In this document: positions 17,475 through 26,800 of the stretch, piece after piece
How positions within the stretch are numbered: the stretch's first letter is position 1
Layout of the letters: every line of letters starts with the position of its first letter
NCBI RefSeq assembly: GCF_018255755.1
Contig: NZ_CP073766.1
Coordinates: 3,906,001-3,970,000 of the forward strand
Direction: 5' to 3'
DNA length: 64,000 nt
DNA from: Chitinophaga sp. HK235
GTDB taxonomy: Bacteria > Bacteroidota > Bacteroidia > Chitinophagales > Chitinophagaceae
Notes under the pieces: model-generated
Told to the model about the DNA's origin: nothing
Database searches by the model: none
What the model saw: the letters and a program-made list of their open reading frames with translations, nothing else
Made by a program: the position numbers and the translations under genes

Positions 17475-20400
17475 TTAGAATTTTAATTCAGCACCAAAAG
17501 TGATCGTACGGCTGGACGGATAAGCACCGTTGTCCATACGACGGATAGTAGAGCTACCACTCTGTGTAGACACTTCCGGATCATAACCATTGTAATACTT
17601 CCACAACACCAGATTGTTGCCACCCAGCGACAACGACAGTGACTGCAGCTTCTTATGTGTAATTTTACTCAGGTCAAAAGGATAGGCAATGGAGAAATTC
17701 TTGAAACGCAGGAAGGTGGCCGAATGCACAAACCGGTCGTTGGGAATATCATCTTTGGAATCAGCCCTGGGATAATCGGAAGTCGGGTTACGCACCGGAT
17801 GCCAGGCATTCACCATATAACGGTATTGATTACTCAGATAAGTACCGGTGCCCATAAACAGTTCGGTAGGATTATAGATTTGACCGCCCACACTGTAGTT
17901 GAAATAAAAAGAAACACTCAGCTTTTTAAACCGTACTGTATTCTGTATCCCGCCATAGACCTCAGGATCAGCGTTACCCAGGTATACCATGTCTTTGTTA
18001 TCGAGAATACCATCATGGTTTTGATCGATATAACGCTGACGACCGGGAGAATAAAAATTAACAGCAGCAGACGCATAGTTTTTATCTTTTTTGTTCTGGT
18101 CTATTTCATCCTGACTTTTCCAGACACCGGCGTATTGCATACCCCATAAGGCATTCAGCGGTTGCCCCTTTACATAGCCATACATCATGTATTGTGCACC
18201 GTAGGGATTATCGTATACAGATACTTTATCGAGTCCGCCGATATCTTCCACCAACTGCTTGTTATGCGCGATGGTGAAAGTGGTGGACCAGGAGAAATTT
18301 TTCCTGCGGATGTTTTCTGTGTTGATGGTCAGCTCAATGCCTTTGTTGGATGTTTTCCCGATGTTGGCCAGCCTGGAATTGAAGCCCGTATGAGTAGGCA
18401 ACTGAACGGTCAGCAACAGGTCGGAAGTAAAACTTCTGTAGAGATCCAGGGAGATGTCTACCCTTTTGTTGAGGAAAGACAGGTCCAGACCTGCATTGTA
18501 AGAAGTGGTCTTTTCCCAGGTGAGTCCTTCGTTTTCAATACGGCCGGGATAATATGCTACTGGCTGTGTACCTGAGAAAATATAACCGGAGGATGTGGAG
18601 TTCATCCGGGATAAAGACTGATAGCGGGATATCGCATCGTTACCGGAAGTACCGCCACTCACACGAACCGACAGTTCGCTGATATCACGGAAACGTTTCA
18701 TGAAAGGTTCACTGGTAACATTCCATTTGAAGGCGGCGGAAGGAAAGTAAGCCCATTTGTGATCTTTGGAAAAGTTGGAAGCACCATCTGCACGGCCGGT
18801 GGCAGTGAGATAGTATTTATTCCTGTAGTTATAGTTGATACGTGCCAGATGCGACATACGGCCCTGGTTCTCCAGTGATGAACCGATAGAGATGGTTTCT
18901 TTGGAAGGCAGTGCACCTATATCGTTGGTACCAATGTCATCAATAAAATAACCACTACCACTGGCGGTCATATTATTGAATTTTTTCTTCTGCAGAGTGA
19001 AACCGTACATCACATCTAGGTTGTGCGTACGGTTCCAGGAGTTTTTATAGGTAATGGTATTTTCATTCAGGATGTTATTATCATAATAACTGCGTTTATA
19101 GGCAGCTCCTCCGCTGTTGGCATTGGCGCGGGAAGGCATGGTAGACGGTGTGAACTGGTTCTCGTTTTTGCTGTAGTCTGTATAAGACAAGGTTGAACGG
19201 ATGAGTATATTTTTCACCGGCGTGATTTCAATATAGCCCATAGAACTAAGGCTTTTCTCCAGTGCATCATTCTGTTTCAGCTCTACGTTGGCTATTGGCG
19301 AGTCAAACAGGGTGCCGCTGTACCATTGGGTATTCCAGTCGTTGAAACTGCCGTCAGGCTTGTAGGCCGCCATGGTAGGTGCCAGGAAAATAGTGGAACG
19401 GTACCATAACGTGCTCGTACCTACGTCGGCATTATTGAGCTTACGCATCAGCTGTGAGTAGTTGAACCGCACACCGGCCTTCACATAACGGCTGATGGTC
19501 CTGTCGAGGTTCAGACGCACCTGATAACGTTGCATGCCGCTGTTTTTGATGATACCCTGGTTGTCGTTATAGTTGGCCGAAAAATAATACTGCGTGGCTT
19601 TATCGCCGCCATTGGCCGACAGGGTATAGTTCTGATAAGGAGCCACACGGGTGATCTCTTTGGTCCAGTTGGTACCTTCGCCCAGGGAAAGCGGGTCCGG
19701 ATAAGGGTATTCTTCCAGCGGGCGTGTAGGATTGGCTGAGTTGCTGAAATAAAAACGATCGTTTTGTAACTGGGCAAACTCGGTAGCATTCATCAGGTCC
19801 AGGTAGCGGGGCAATACAGAGCTGCCCAGGTCTGAGCGGAAAGTGAAGTTGGTTTTGCCCGAACGGTTGACACCGGATTTGGTGGTGATGATGATGACAC
19901 CATTGCTACCGCGTGAACCATAGATCGCAGTGGAAGATGCATCTTTCAATACGTTGATGGAGGCGATATCAGAAGGGTTCAGCTCATTCAAACTGGTGAT
20001 ACCATCCATCAGACCATCTACGATATAAAGGGGTTCGTTGCTGGCGCTGATAGAACGGGTACCACGGATACGCACCGACGTACCGGCGCCAGGCTCTCCG
20101 CTTGTAGATACGATCTCAGCGCCGGCAATACGGCCCTGCAGCATCTGGTCCACCCGGGTGACAGGCAGGCCTTCAATATCGGCAGGACGTATTACAGAAA
20201 CGGCTCCGGTAAGATCTTTTTTGGCCACTGCACCATAACCAATCACTACTACTTCATTGATGTCCTTTTTGGCGGGCAGCAGCTGTATGGTCAGTGGTTG
20301 TTTATCATGGGCCAGGGAGATCATTTTTCTTTCAAAGCCGATGTAGGTGATAAGCAGCGTGGCGCTACTACCGGCTTCTATACTGAACTCTCCTTTTTCA

Positions 20401-20954
20401 TTGGTCTGTACACCACGTGTACTACCGGCCACGGCCACGGTAGCGCCGGGCAACGGATTGCCTTCATTGTCGGTCACTTTCCCTTTTACCGGCGGGTCTT
20501 TGGCCAGCTCCTTGCCAGCCTGCGCTGGTAGCACTTCTGCAGAGAGTCTGTTCTTCTCTTTGATGGTAATGGTTTTTACGCTGATCTCAAAATCGATCGG
20601 CTGGTCTGCCATCACAGTGCGGAGAAAATCAACCACGCTCATATCCTTTACCGTAATGGTGACAGGTTTGGTTTTACTGAGCATAGCCGTGTTGTAGAAA
20701 ACAACGTATCCGGTTTGTTTTTCCAGGACATGAAAGATCTCTCTGAAAGAAAGATTTTTCCCGGAGAGGGTGATGGTTTGCCCCATAGTGCCGGCTTGTA
20801 CCTGCAGGCATAGGATAGCAGCCAATAGCAGTATGCATGGCCATAAACGGAACCTGCGGCGGACAGGTTTACCGGATGGCCGGCTGCTGTTCAGCCGAGT
20901 CACCTGGCCAGGCTGAAGTGTAGTTTTTTGTGCGTAAAGCTGTTTTGTGAACAT
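17475..20954 (-). CDS. SusC-family TonB-dependent transporter with STN signalling domain
   Basis: A transporter of about 1159 residues. I prefer the start at 20954 (MFTKQLYAQ) over 20993, although both are possible. A membrane/signal segment (CILLLAAILCLQVQAG) is followed by an STN domain (FREIFHVLEKQTGYVVFYN to SVKTITIKEK), a carboxypeptidase-D-like domain (VKGKVTDNEGNPLPGATV), a plug (NEVVVIGYGAVAKKDLTGAV, IYGSRGSNGVIIITTK) and the barrel. The STN domain transmits substrate binding to the FecR anti-sigma factor encoded at 21051, so the locus is probably induced by its own substrate. It is the first structural gene after the sigma/FecR pair. Confidence 0.92.
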   Translation of the reverse strand: MFTKQLYAQKTTLQPGQVTRLNSSRPSGKPVRRRFRLWPCILLLAAILCLQVQAGTMGQTITLSGKNLSFREIFHVLEKQTGYVVFYNTAMLSKTKPVTITVKDMSVVDFLRTVMADQPIDFEISVKTITIKEKNRLSAEVLPAQAGKELAKDPPVKGKVTDNEGNPLPGATVAVAGSTRGVQTNEKGEFSIEAGSSATLLITYIGFERKMISLAHDKQPLTIQLLPAKKDINEVVVIGYGAVAKKDLTGAVSVIRPADIEGLPVTRVDQMLQGRIAGAEIVSTSGEPGAGTSVRIRGTRSISASNEPLYIVDGLMDGITSLNELNPSDIASINVLKDASSTAIYGSRGSNGVIIITTKSGVNRSGKTNFTFRSDLGSSVLPRYLDLMNATEFAQLQNDRFYFSNSANPTRPLEEYPYPDPLSLGEGTNWTKEITRVAPYQNYTLSANGGDKATQYYFSANYNDNQGIIKNSGMQRYQVRLNLDRTISRYVKAGVRFNYSQLMRKLNNADVGTSTLWYRSTIFLAPTMAAYKPDGSFNDWNTQWYSGTLFDSPIANVELKQNDALEKSLSSMGYIEITPVKNILIRSTLSYTDYSKNENQFTPSTMPSRANANSGGAAYKRSYYDNNILNENTITYKNSWNRTHNLDVMYGFTLQKKKFNNMTASGSGYFIDDIGTNDIGALPSKETISIGSSLENQGRMSHLARINYNYRNKYYLTATGRADGASNFSKDHKWAYFPSAAFKWNVTSEPFMKRFRDISELSVRVSGGTSGNDAISRYQSLSRMNSTSSGYIFSGTQPVAYYPGRIENEGLTWEKTTSYNAGLDLSFLNKRVDISLDLYRSFTSDLLLTVQLPTHTGFNSRLANIGKTSNKGIELTINTENIRRKNFSWSTTFTIAHNKQLVEDIGGLDKVSVYDNPYGAQYMMYGYVKGQPLNALWGMQYAGVWKSQDEIDQNKKDKNYASAAVNFYSPGRQRYIDQNHDGILDNKDMVYLGNADPEVYGGIQNTVRFKKLSVSFYFNYSVGGQIYNPTELFMGTGTYLSNQYRYMVNAWHPVRNPTSDYPRADSKDDIPNDRFVHSATFLRFKNFSIAYPFDLSKITHKKLQSLSLSLGGNNLVLWKYYNGYDPEVSTQSGSSTIRRMDNGAYPSSRTITFGAELKF

Positions 20955-21050
20955 TATGATTTCAGAATTTGTATGAAGGATCATTACGGGCAAACGTTGC
21001 CCTGCTGCGCGTTCAGGCGCAGTAATAGTTGGTATGTAAATATGTATTGG

Positions 21051-22199
21051 TTACTGTGTGATGATTAGTTTTTTCCCTACCAGCTGATAATGTACGTTTG
21101 ATATTTCCAATATCCGGAGCACATGGCTGAGACTCAGGTCCCGCTCCAGTTTCCCGCCGAAGCGGATATCGGGAATGCCTTTTTCATAGATCACTTCTAT
21201 ATCATACCACCGCTCCAGCTGGTTCATGACAGTTTGTATATTGGTATTGTCAAACTGAAACATACCTTCTTTCCAGGCGGTCACCTGGCTGGTATCGGCC
21301 TGCTGCAGACGAATAGCGTCATTGTTCATCACTGCCTGCTGACCGGGTTTCAGTATCATTTTATGTTGGGTGCTCACCACCTGAACACTACCATGCAATA
21401 GTGTAGTAGCCATTTCCGGTTCATTCGTGTAGGCGTTTACGTTGAATCCTGTTCCGAGTACTCTTATTTCCTGATGATCGCCGGTTTTTACCCGGAAAGG
21501 TTTGGTCGCGGCCTGCTTAATTTCGAAATAGGCTTCCCCGGTCAGTTCCACCACCCGCTCTGTTCCTGTAAAGGCGATAGGGTAACGGATAGAACTGGCG
21601 GCATTCAGCCATACTTCAGAGCCATCGGGCAGCACCAGATGAAAGATACGGCCACGTGGCGTGGAGAGTGTATTGTACGCGGCGGCCGTTTGCTGACCGC
21701 CCGAATAAATAATGCTTCCTTTTTGTAGTTGGATGGCGGCTCCTGTTGTGTTACTGATACTGCCAGGTTGCAGGCTGTCCAGTGCTACCTGGCTGCCATC
21801 GGCCAGTGTAAGCATGGCACTCTGCGATGCAGGCCGGATGTCTTGTATGGCCAGTGCCGCCGAACCAGATGGAACAATTGTCCGGGCACTATGCCGGAAA
21901 TAAAACCAGGAAGCCCCCAGCAACAGGCAAACGGATGCAGCCGCCCACCAGCCCATGCGGACCAGCCGGTGCTGTTTCTTTCTTTGCATCCTGGTGTGCA
22001 GAATGATGGAAAGAATTTCCCCGGCCCGATGTTCCGGGAGAACCAGTTCCTCATCTGTTTCGGCAATTACCTCATCCAGCAGCCGCAACAGCTCTTCATC
22101 GTGCTGCGACTGCGCAATGAGCTCCAGCAGCTCCTTTTCCTCAGCTGCCGTATAGCTACGTTCCAGTGATTTACGAAATAATGACTTGAAATAAGACAT
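21051..22199 (-). CDS. FecR-family transmembrane anti-sigma factor
   Basis: A 382-residue anti-sigma factor. It has a cytoplasmic N-terminal part (about 1-78), one membrane segment (WWAAASVCLLLGASWFYF, about 84-101), a FecR domain (TPRGRIFHLVLPDGSEVWLN, GEAYFEI, VLGTGFNVNAY) and a C-terminal DUF4974 domain (FQFDNTNIQTVMNQLERWYDIEV). It lies between the sigma gene (22286) and the STN-type susC, and would relay the signal from the transporter to the sigma factor. Length and domain order are normal for the family. Confidence 0.92.
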   Translation of the reverse strand: MSYFKSLFRKSLERSYTAAEEKELLELIAQSQHDEELLRLLDEVIAETDEELVLPEHRAGEILSIILHTRMQRKKQHRLVRMGWWAAASVCLLLGASWFYFRHSARTIVPSGSAALAIQDIRPASQSAMLTLADGSQVALDSLQPGSISNTTGAAIQLQKGSIIYSGGQQTAAAYNTLSTPRGRIFHLVLPDGSEVWLNAASSIRYPIAFTGTERVVELTGEAYFEIKQAATKPFRVKTGDHQEIRVLGTGFNVNAYTNEPEMATTLLHGSVQVVSTQHKMILKPGQQAVMNNDAIRLQQADTSQVTAWKEGMFQFDNTNIQTVMNQLERWYDIEVIYEKGIPDIRFGGKLERDLSLSHVLRILEISNVHYQLVGKKLIITQ

Positions 22200-22285
22200 C
22201 CTGTTGACCGGATTTATGACCGGTTATATCAAAAGAAATCCCTTAAAAAGAAAAATGGGTCAGCGGACTACAGAAAAAATCTGCT

Positions 22286-22885
22286 TCATAACAATTCCTT
22301 AATAATCAGCAGGGCGGCATAAGTGCCCAGATGGTAGCTGCAATAAGTGCGGATAAACTGCATCGCCTCTGCCAGATGGCGTTTGACGGTTTCCGGAGAA
22401 AGATTCAAGGCTTTGGCGGCTTCCTCTCTTTTCATGCCATGTTCCTTAATCAGATGGTATACTTTCTTTTGCTGGGGAGATAACTGACCAACGGCATCCT
22501 GTAATATCTGACGATACTCTTTCTCCAGCAGCAGAGAGCTGGAAGTATCTGCCGGTGTTAACAGCCATTCTTCCTCTTCGGTGATGGGGCGGTCAGTGGC
22601 ACGGTGCGCCAGTTGCTTAAGTGTCTTAAACACACGATTGCGGGTAATGGTAAACAACCAGGCCGTAAAGTATTCCAGTTCGGGCAGCTGTTCTCTTTTT
22701 AACCATACTTTCAGGAATACATCCAGTACGATCTCTTCGGACAACTCCTCAGAACCGGTGATCTTAAACGCAATTGTGTATACTTTGTTACGATATTTAC
22801 TGAAGAGCGTTTCAAAAGCTTTTTCATTGCCGCTGGCAATCGCACGGAACAGGTCAGTCTCTGTATGTAGCTCGCGGACGTTCAT
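22286..22885 (-). CDS. RNA polymerase ECF sigma factor
   Basis: A 199-residue ECF sigma factor paired with the FecR at 21051. Region 2 contains ELSEEIVLDVFLKVWLKREQ, and region 4 contains LSPQQKKVYHLIKEHGMKREE followed by an HTH with LNLSPETVKRHL. The C-terminal hydrophobic end (TYAALLIIKELL) is typical. A matching promoter lies directly upstream (TATATTTG read on the minus strand). It would direct transcription of the DUF5689/EEP/SusCD operon, possibly as one unit down to 13056. Confidence 0.9.
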   Translation of the reverse strand: MNVRELHTETDLFRAIASGNEKAFETLFSKYRNKVYTIAFKITGSEELSEEIVLDVFLKVWLKREQLPELEYFTAWLFTITRNRVFKTLKQLAHRATDRPITEEEEWLLTPADTSSSLLLEKEYRQILQDAVGQLSPQQKKVYHLIKEHGMKREEAAKALNLSPETVKRHLAEAMQFIRTYCSYHLGTYAALLIIKELL

Positions 22886-22903
22886 CCATATAGATTTTGG
22901 TCA

Positions 22904-22935
22904 CAAATATAGTATGGTGTACAGGTCACTGTAAA
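22904..22935 (-). promoter_or_regulatory. Bacteroidota-type promoter of the sigma gene
   Basis: Read on the minus strand, TTTA (22932-22935) and TATATTTG (22904-22911) are separated by 20 bases, close to the TTTG-N19-20-TAnnTTTG consensus. The -7 box is 19 bases from the start codon of the sigma gene. Confidence 0.6.
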
Positions 22936-23098
22936 GGCTATAGGAAAATCCGGTAACACGTGAAAATCTTATCGTTAGCTGCAAATCCGCCAGTGGCCGT
23001 GGATTCCGATGACCCCTACACTGATATCAGTCAGCCGGAATTCATAATTATATAACATTCACCCGGTAAAATAAAGATATAAATAAAAATCAACTATG
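22936..23098. other. Intergenic region between two Sus loci
   Basis: AT-rich spacer upstream of the promoter of the 22286-22885 sigma gene and before the inverted repeat at 23099. No gene, RNA or further repeat was recognised in it. Confidence 0.5.
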
Positions 23099-23249
23099 AT
23101 GGATGTGATTTTCCTGATAACACTGATGAGCGGAGATCAGTGTAAAAAGTAAAGGCTGTTTGATTGAATCAAACAGCCTTTACTTTTTATGTTAAAATTT
23201 CCTTCGCTAATATCGACGCTCATCAGGTCATCAGCAAAATCACATCCAT
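23099..23249. repeat. Nested inverted repeat containing a terminator
   Basis: An outer imperfect inverted repeat (23099-23132 against 23217-23249, about 30 of 34 positions complementary) encloses a perfect inner one (23144-23165 against 23167-23188). The right outer arm touches the stop codon of the isoaspartyl peptidase gene. Confidence 0.7.
23144..23188 (-). terminator. Hairpin terminator after the isoaspartyl peptidase gene
   Basis: Two perfect 22-base arms around a single G (23166), with A and T runs at the ends so it can act from either side. It lies about 60 bases beyond the end of the gene on the minus strand. Confidence 0.75.
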
Positions 23250-24289
23250 TACGGTTCTTTGTAAATAGCAATTTCAATCTTCCCGTCTTTGGTAACAGTA
23301 CCTCTGTACATGCCTTCCGTATTGAAAGGCATGGCCATGTTACCGTTTTTATCGAGGGCGATGAGACCGCCGTCGCCGCCCATGTCTCCTACTTTTTTGA
23401 TCACGGTTTTACCGGCGTCCTGTACGGAAAGACCTTTGTATTCCATCAGGGCAGAGAGATCGTAGGCTACTACGTTGCGGATATAATACTCGCCCCAGCC
23501 GGTGCAGGATACAGCCACTGTATTGTTGTTGGCGTAGGTGCCTGCTCCGATGATGGGAGAATCGCCTACACGGCCGTATTTTTTATTGGTCATGCCACCG
23601 GTAGAGGTAGCAGCGGCCAGGTTACCCTGCTTATCTAACGCTACCGCACCTACGGTGCCAAACTTATTATCTTTATTAATGATACCCAGTTTGGCCGGAT
23701 TCGTATAGGCGTTGGAGCGGGCAGCAGCCAGGGAGTCTTCTTTCAGGGCTTTCTGCAGCGCTTTCCAGCGGGATTCGGTCCTGAAGTAGGAAGGATCTAC
23801 TATTTCCAGGCCCGCTTCTTTGGCAAATTTCTCAGCACCAGGGCCTATCATCATCACATGCTCTGATTTCTCCATTACAGCACGGGCTGCGCTGATAGGG
23901 TTACGGATCACTGTCACGCCGGCTACGGCGCCGGCAGCTCTGTTTTTACCGTTCATAATAGCGGCATCCAGCTCGTTACGTCCATCATGTGTAAACACTG
24001 CGCCTTTGCCGGCATTAAAAAGAGAATCGTCTTCCATTACCCGCACGGTGGCTTCTACCGCATCCAGGCTGCTTCCGCCGGACTGTAAAACACCATATCC
24101 TTTTTCCAGCGCTTTTTTCAGAGAAGCTTTGTAAGCAGCCTCCATCTCAGGCGACATATTCTTTTTCAGGATAGTGCCCGCACCTCCATGTATCACCAGC
24201 ACATAAGGCCCCTTTTTCTGGGCTATGCCTGTGTTCCAGGACAAGGCCAGGCAACAAACCAGCAATAGATAGCAAAAACCTCTTTTCAT
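23249..24289 (-). CDS. Isoaspartyl peptidase / L-asparaginase (Ntn-hydrolase, plant type)
   Basis: A 346-residue exported Ntn-hydrolase that cleaves isoaspartyl (beta-Asp) dipeptides and L-asparagine. It has a signal peptide at about 1-24 (ending TGIAQ), HGGAGT at 34-39, the autocleavage site G211/T212 in KFGTVGAVALD with Thr212 as nucleophile, and STGGMTNKKYGRVGDSP at 229-245. Length matches the family. It is encoded next to a cyanophycinase-like lipoprotein in a sigma/FecR/SusC/SusD locus. Cyanophycinase releases beta-Asp-Arg dipeptides, which are known substrates for enzymes of this family, so the two probably act in sequence. The enzyme class is sure; the natural substrate here is inferred. 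Confidence 0.9.
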   Translation of the reverse strand: MKRGFCYLLLVCCLALSWNTGIAQKKGPYVLVIHGGAGTILKKNMSPEMEAAYKASLKKALEKGYGVLQSGGSSLDAVEATVRVMEDDSLFNAGKGAVFTHDGRNELDAAIMNGKNRAAGAVAGVTVIRNPISAARAVMEKSEHVMMIGPGAEKFAKEAGLEIVDPSYFRTESRWKALQKALKEDSLAAARSNAYTNPAKLGIINKDNKFGTVGAVALDKQGNLAAATSTGGMTNKKYGRVGDSPIIGAGTYANNNTVAVSCTGWGEYYIRNVVAYDLSALMEYKGLSVQDAGKTVIKKVGDMGGDGGLIALDKNGNMAMPFNTEGMYRGTVTKDGKIEIAIYKEP

Positions 24290-24323
24290 TTTATTATTTT
24301 GATATTTTGTTATTTTAAGATAA

Positions 24324-25361
24324 TCAAATCTGCTTCGTTTTCAACACGCCATTTTCCACCCACCACCAATACCAGGTACCACCGCTGGCAGCTGCAGGAT
24401 CAAAGTCGGATACCCGGAAGCTGCCGTTGCCGGTGGCTGATGCCGGCACTTCATATACCTTCAGGGCCTGCCCGTTACAGTTCCACTGTAGTGGCTGCCC
24501 TTTCGCACAAAGTTCAGGTTTTTTAAGACTATCTGTCAATATAAAATAAGCTTTGCTGACACCAAATACTTTGGCCATACCCTGCTCGTCGATACACACG
24601 GCTGTTTTCTCATCCGGCGCGATGCCCCTGGGGAAAACACCATGATCGGTGATAATACGGCTCATAAACGTTACATGCCTTCCCTGACGATGACGCTTTA
24701 CATAATGCTGGTCGCTGATCACCAGCGACAGATAAGGTGCATGCAGGAAGTCGTTGTTGTATACTGTGACCAGTGAGTCGTAGGGATTGGCCAGCACACT
24801 GTCAGACACGGCACTGCCTCCTTCTCCGCTGTAATACAGTCCGCTGAGGATGGCACAGCCCGCGCTGGTACCACCTACCGGCACTTTCTTCTCCTGCAGC
24901 AGGTAGTTGATCGCAGTCCCTGTTTTGGTGCCACGCCAGTTGTTCATATAACGCGACTGGTCCCCACCTGCAATAAACAACATCTCCGCATTACGGATGA
25001 TCTGTGCTACAGTATCATTATTGGCCAGCTCCCGGCTGGTGATATTCAGCGTCTCCACAGAATTTACCTTACCCAGGGAATCAATGTCAGCATTATAACC
25101 GCCGTTGTTGGAAGCCGTCAGCACCACTACATCACCGCCACCGCTGCGTTCTATCATCCATTGAAAAGCGCCGTCTACATTACCACCACCGCCAACCAGT
25201 GCCACGCCTCCTTTTACCGGTGTGGTGACATCGGCCGTATCACCGATAATGCCGATAGAAGCCGGGCGCCCCGGCATGACACGAGGGGCTGTTTGTTGCT
25301 GACAGGCACTAAAATATATAGCCGTCACCGTTAACAACCCTATCAATTTATATCCTTTCAT
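24324..25361 (-). CDS. Cyanophycinase-like S51 peptidase, surface or periplasmic lipoprotein
   Basis: A 345-residue lipoprotein (signal about 1-19, lipobox ending SAC20). The peptidase S51 fold is shown by ALVGGGGNVDG (54-64), the FIAGGDQSRYM motif (129-139), the nucleophile elbow VGGTSAGCA with Ser166, and SDQHYVKRHRQGRH, equivalent to the conserved His/Arg segment of cyanophycinases, followed by GIAPDEKTAVCID. Cyanophycinases hydrolyse cyanophycin, a poly-Asp backbone with Arg side chains, to beta-Asp-Arg. Lipidation places it on the cell surface or in the periplasm. It is encoded between susD and the isoaspartyl peptidase. It could also act on another aspartyl polymer or alpha-aspartyl dipeptides. 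Confidence 0.82.
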   Translation of the reverse strand: MKGYKLIGLLTVTAIYFSACQQQTAPRVMPGRPASIGIIGDTADVTTPVKGGVALVGGGGNVDGAFQWMIERSGGGDVVVLTASNNGGYNADIDSLGKVNSVETLNITSRELANNDTVAQIIRNAEMLFIAGGDQSRYMNNWRGTKTGTAINYLLQEKKVPVGGTSAGCAILSGLYYSGEGGSAVSDSVLANPYDSLVTVYNNDFLHAPYLSLVISDQHYVKRHRQGRHVTFMSRIITDHGVFPRGIAPDEKTAVCIDEQGMAKVFGVSKAYFILTDSLKKPELCAKGQPLQWNCNGQALKVYEVPASATGNGSFRVSDFDPAAASGGTWYWWWVENGVLKTKQI

Positions 25362-25381
25362 CTGACAATCTTATGGGTTTA

Positions 25382-26785
25382 CTAATAAGGAGTATTCTGC
25401 ACCATGTTTTTATTGGCTTTGGTTTCTGCATCCGGAATAGGGAATACATATCCCCTGTCACCAGGATTCAGCAATACCGCACCCAGTGTATTGATCGCGT
25501 CTTCCCGGTCTCTGGTCACCGGCAATTGTCTTCTGCGGAGATCAAACAAACGATGTCCTTCAAAAGCCAGTTCTTTAAAGCGTTCGTTATACAAAGCGGT
25601 GATCAGTGCATTTTTATCTGCAAAAACTTCCGGTGCATAACCGTTGATACGTGCAACACGCAGATCATTCAGGTCGGTGGCTGCTTCGGGGAGCCTGTTC
25701 AACTCTGCCAGTGCTTCTGCCCTGATCAGGTACATCTCACCGGTGCGGAACAGCTTAATGTCCGCCAGTCCTGGATTACCGGAGTTACCGGCATATTTGT
25801 TCACCAGATAAGCTGATTTACCAGCTCCGCGGGTATCATCATACCCGATATAGGAAGTGTAACGCACATCATTGTCTTTATCGAACTGTTTGATCAACTC
25901 GAAAGAAGGCACGTACAAGGCTACACGTTTTTTGAAATATACACCGCCAATCAGACCGTTGTTGGTACCGGCCATCTGTTTCAGCTTCCAGATTACTTCC
26001 GATTCATCGGTATCCTTCCAGATACCAGGGAACTTGCTTCTGGATGCCAGCGGTATGGCATTGATGGCTTCAGTGGCATAGGTTACGGCATCATCCCACT
26101 TCTTTTCGTATAGGGCTACGCGTGCCTGTATGGCAGCAACAGCCGCTACAGTAATACGGGTATTATCATCCAAAGAAGCAGGGACCAGCTTTTTGGCGGT
26201 TTTCAGGTCAGCTTCTATTCTGGTCATCACTTCTCCAAAAGTATTACGGGCAGGGGAACTGATCACAGAAACATCCATGAATGGTACCCCCAGCGCACTG
26301 GCAGTATAGGACTGCGCGTAACTCTGCAGCAACTGAAAATGACAGTATGCTCTCAGTGCCAGCAACTCGCCCTGGTACTGTACTTTCTGTGCCACCTCAT
26401 CGCCTTTGGCAGGTATCTGCGGTAAGGCCGCCAGCACGCGGTTGGCGCGGTCTATCGTTACATAATACTCATCAAAGGAGGAAGTGATGGTACCACTTCC
26501 GGGATCTATCTGCCAGCGGTAAGAGGCCACTCCCCCGCCGGTACCGTTTTCACTGGGCAACATACATTCGTCTGTTACCAGCGACACATTGTATATCGTA
26601 TTATAGGTAAGTCGCGTGTAAGCGCCCAGCAGACCGCCGTTCAGGTCAGACACATTGCGGAAGGTTCTTCCCGGGTCAATGATCTTGTCGGTAGGCGACA
26701 GGTCCAGCTGTTTGTTGCACGAAAGCAGGCATACCGGCAGCATCAGCGCCAGGTATTTAACGGTATGTTGAAAATAACGGATCAT
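25382..26785 (-). CDS. SusD/RagB-family nutrient-binding lipoprotein
   Basis: A 467-residue surface lipoprotein (signal ending LPVCLLSCNKQLDLSPTD, lipobox Cys about 23). The SusD pattern is shown by ELLALRAYCHFQLLQSYAQSY and by the C-terminal NERFKELAFEGHRLFDLRRRQ signature. It follows the SusC gene with 15 bases between them and precedes the cyanophycinase-like gene. If the locus serves cyanophycin, this protein would bind the polymer or its peptides at the surface. That is an inference from the enzymes beside it. Confidence 0.92.
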   Translation of the reverse strand: MIRYFQHTVKYLALMLPVCLLSCNKQLDLSPTDKIIDPGRTFRNVSDLNGGLLGAYTRLTYNTIYNVSLVTDECMLPSENGTGGGVASYRWQIDPGSGTITSSFDEYYVTIDRANRVLAALPQIPAKGDEVAQKVQYQGELLALRAYCHFQLLQSYAQSYTASALGVPFMDVSVISSPARNTFGEVMTRIEADLKTAKKLVPASLDDNTRITVAAVAAIQARVALYEKKWDDAVTYATEAINAIPLASRSKFPGIWKDTDESEVIWKLKQMAGTNNGLIGGVYFKKRVALYVPSFELIKQFDKDNDVRYTSYIGYDDTRGAGKSAYLVNKYAGNSGNPGLADIKLFRTGEMYLIRAEALAELNRLPEAATDLNDLRVARINGYAPEVFADKNALITALYNERFKELAFEGHRLFDLRRRQLPVTRDREDAINTLGAVLLNPGDRGYVFPIPDAETKANKNMVQNTPY

Positions 26786-26800
26786 GATGTGCTGCGTGGT

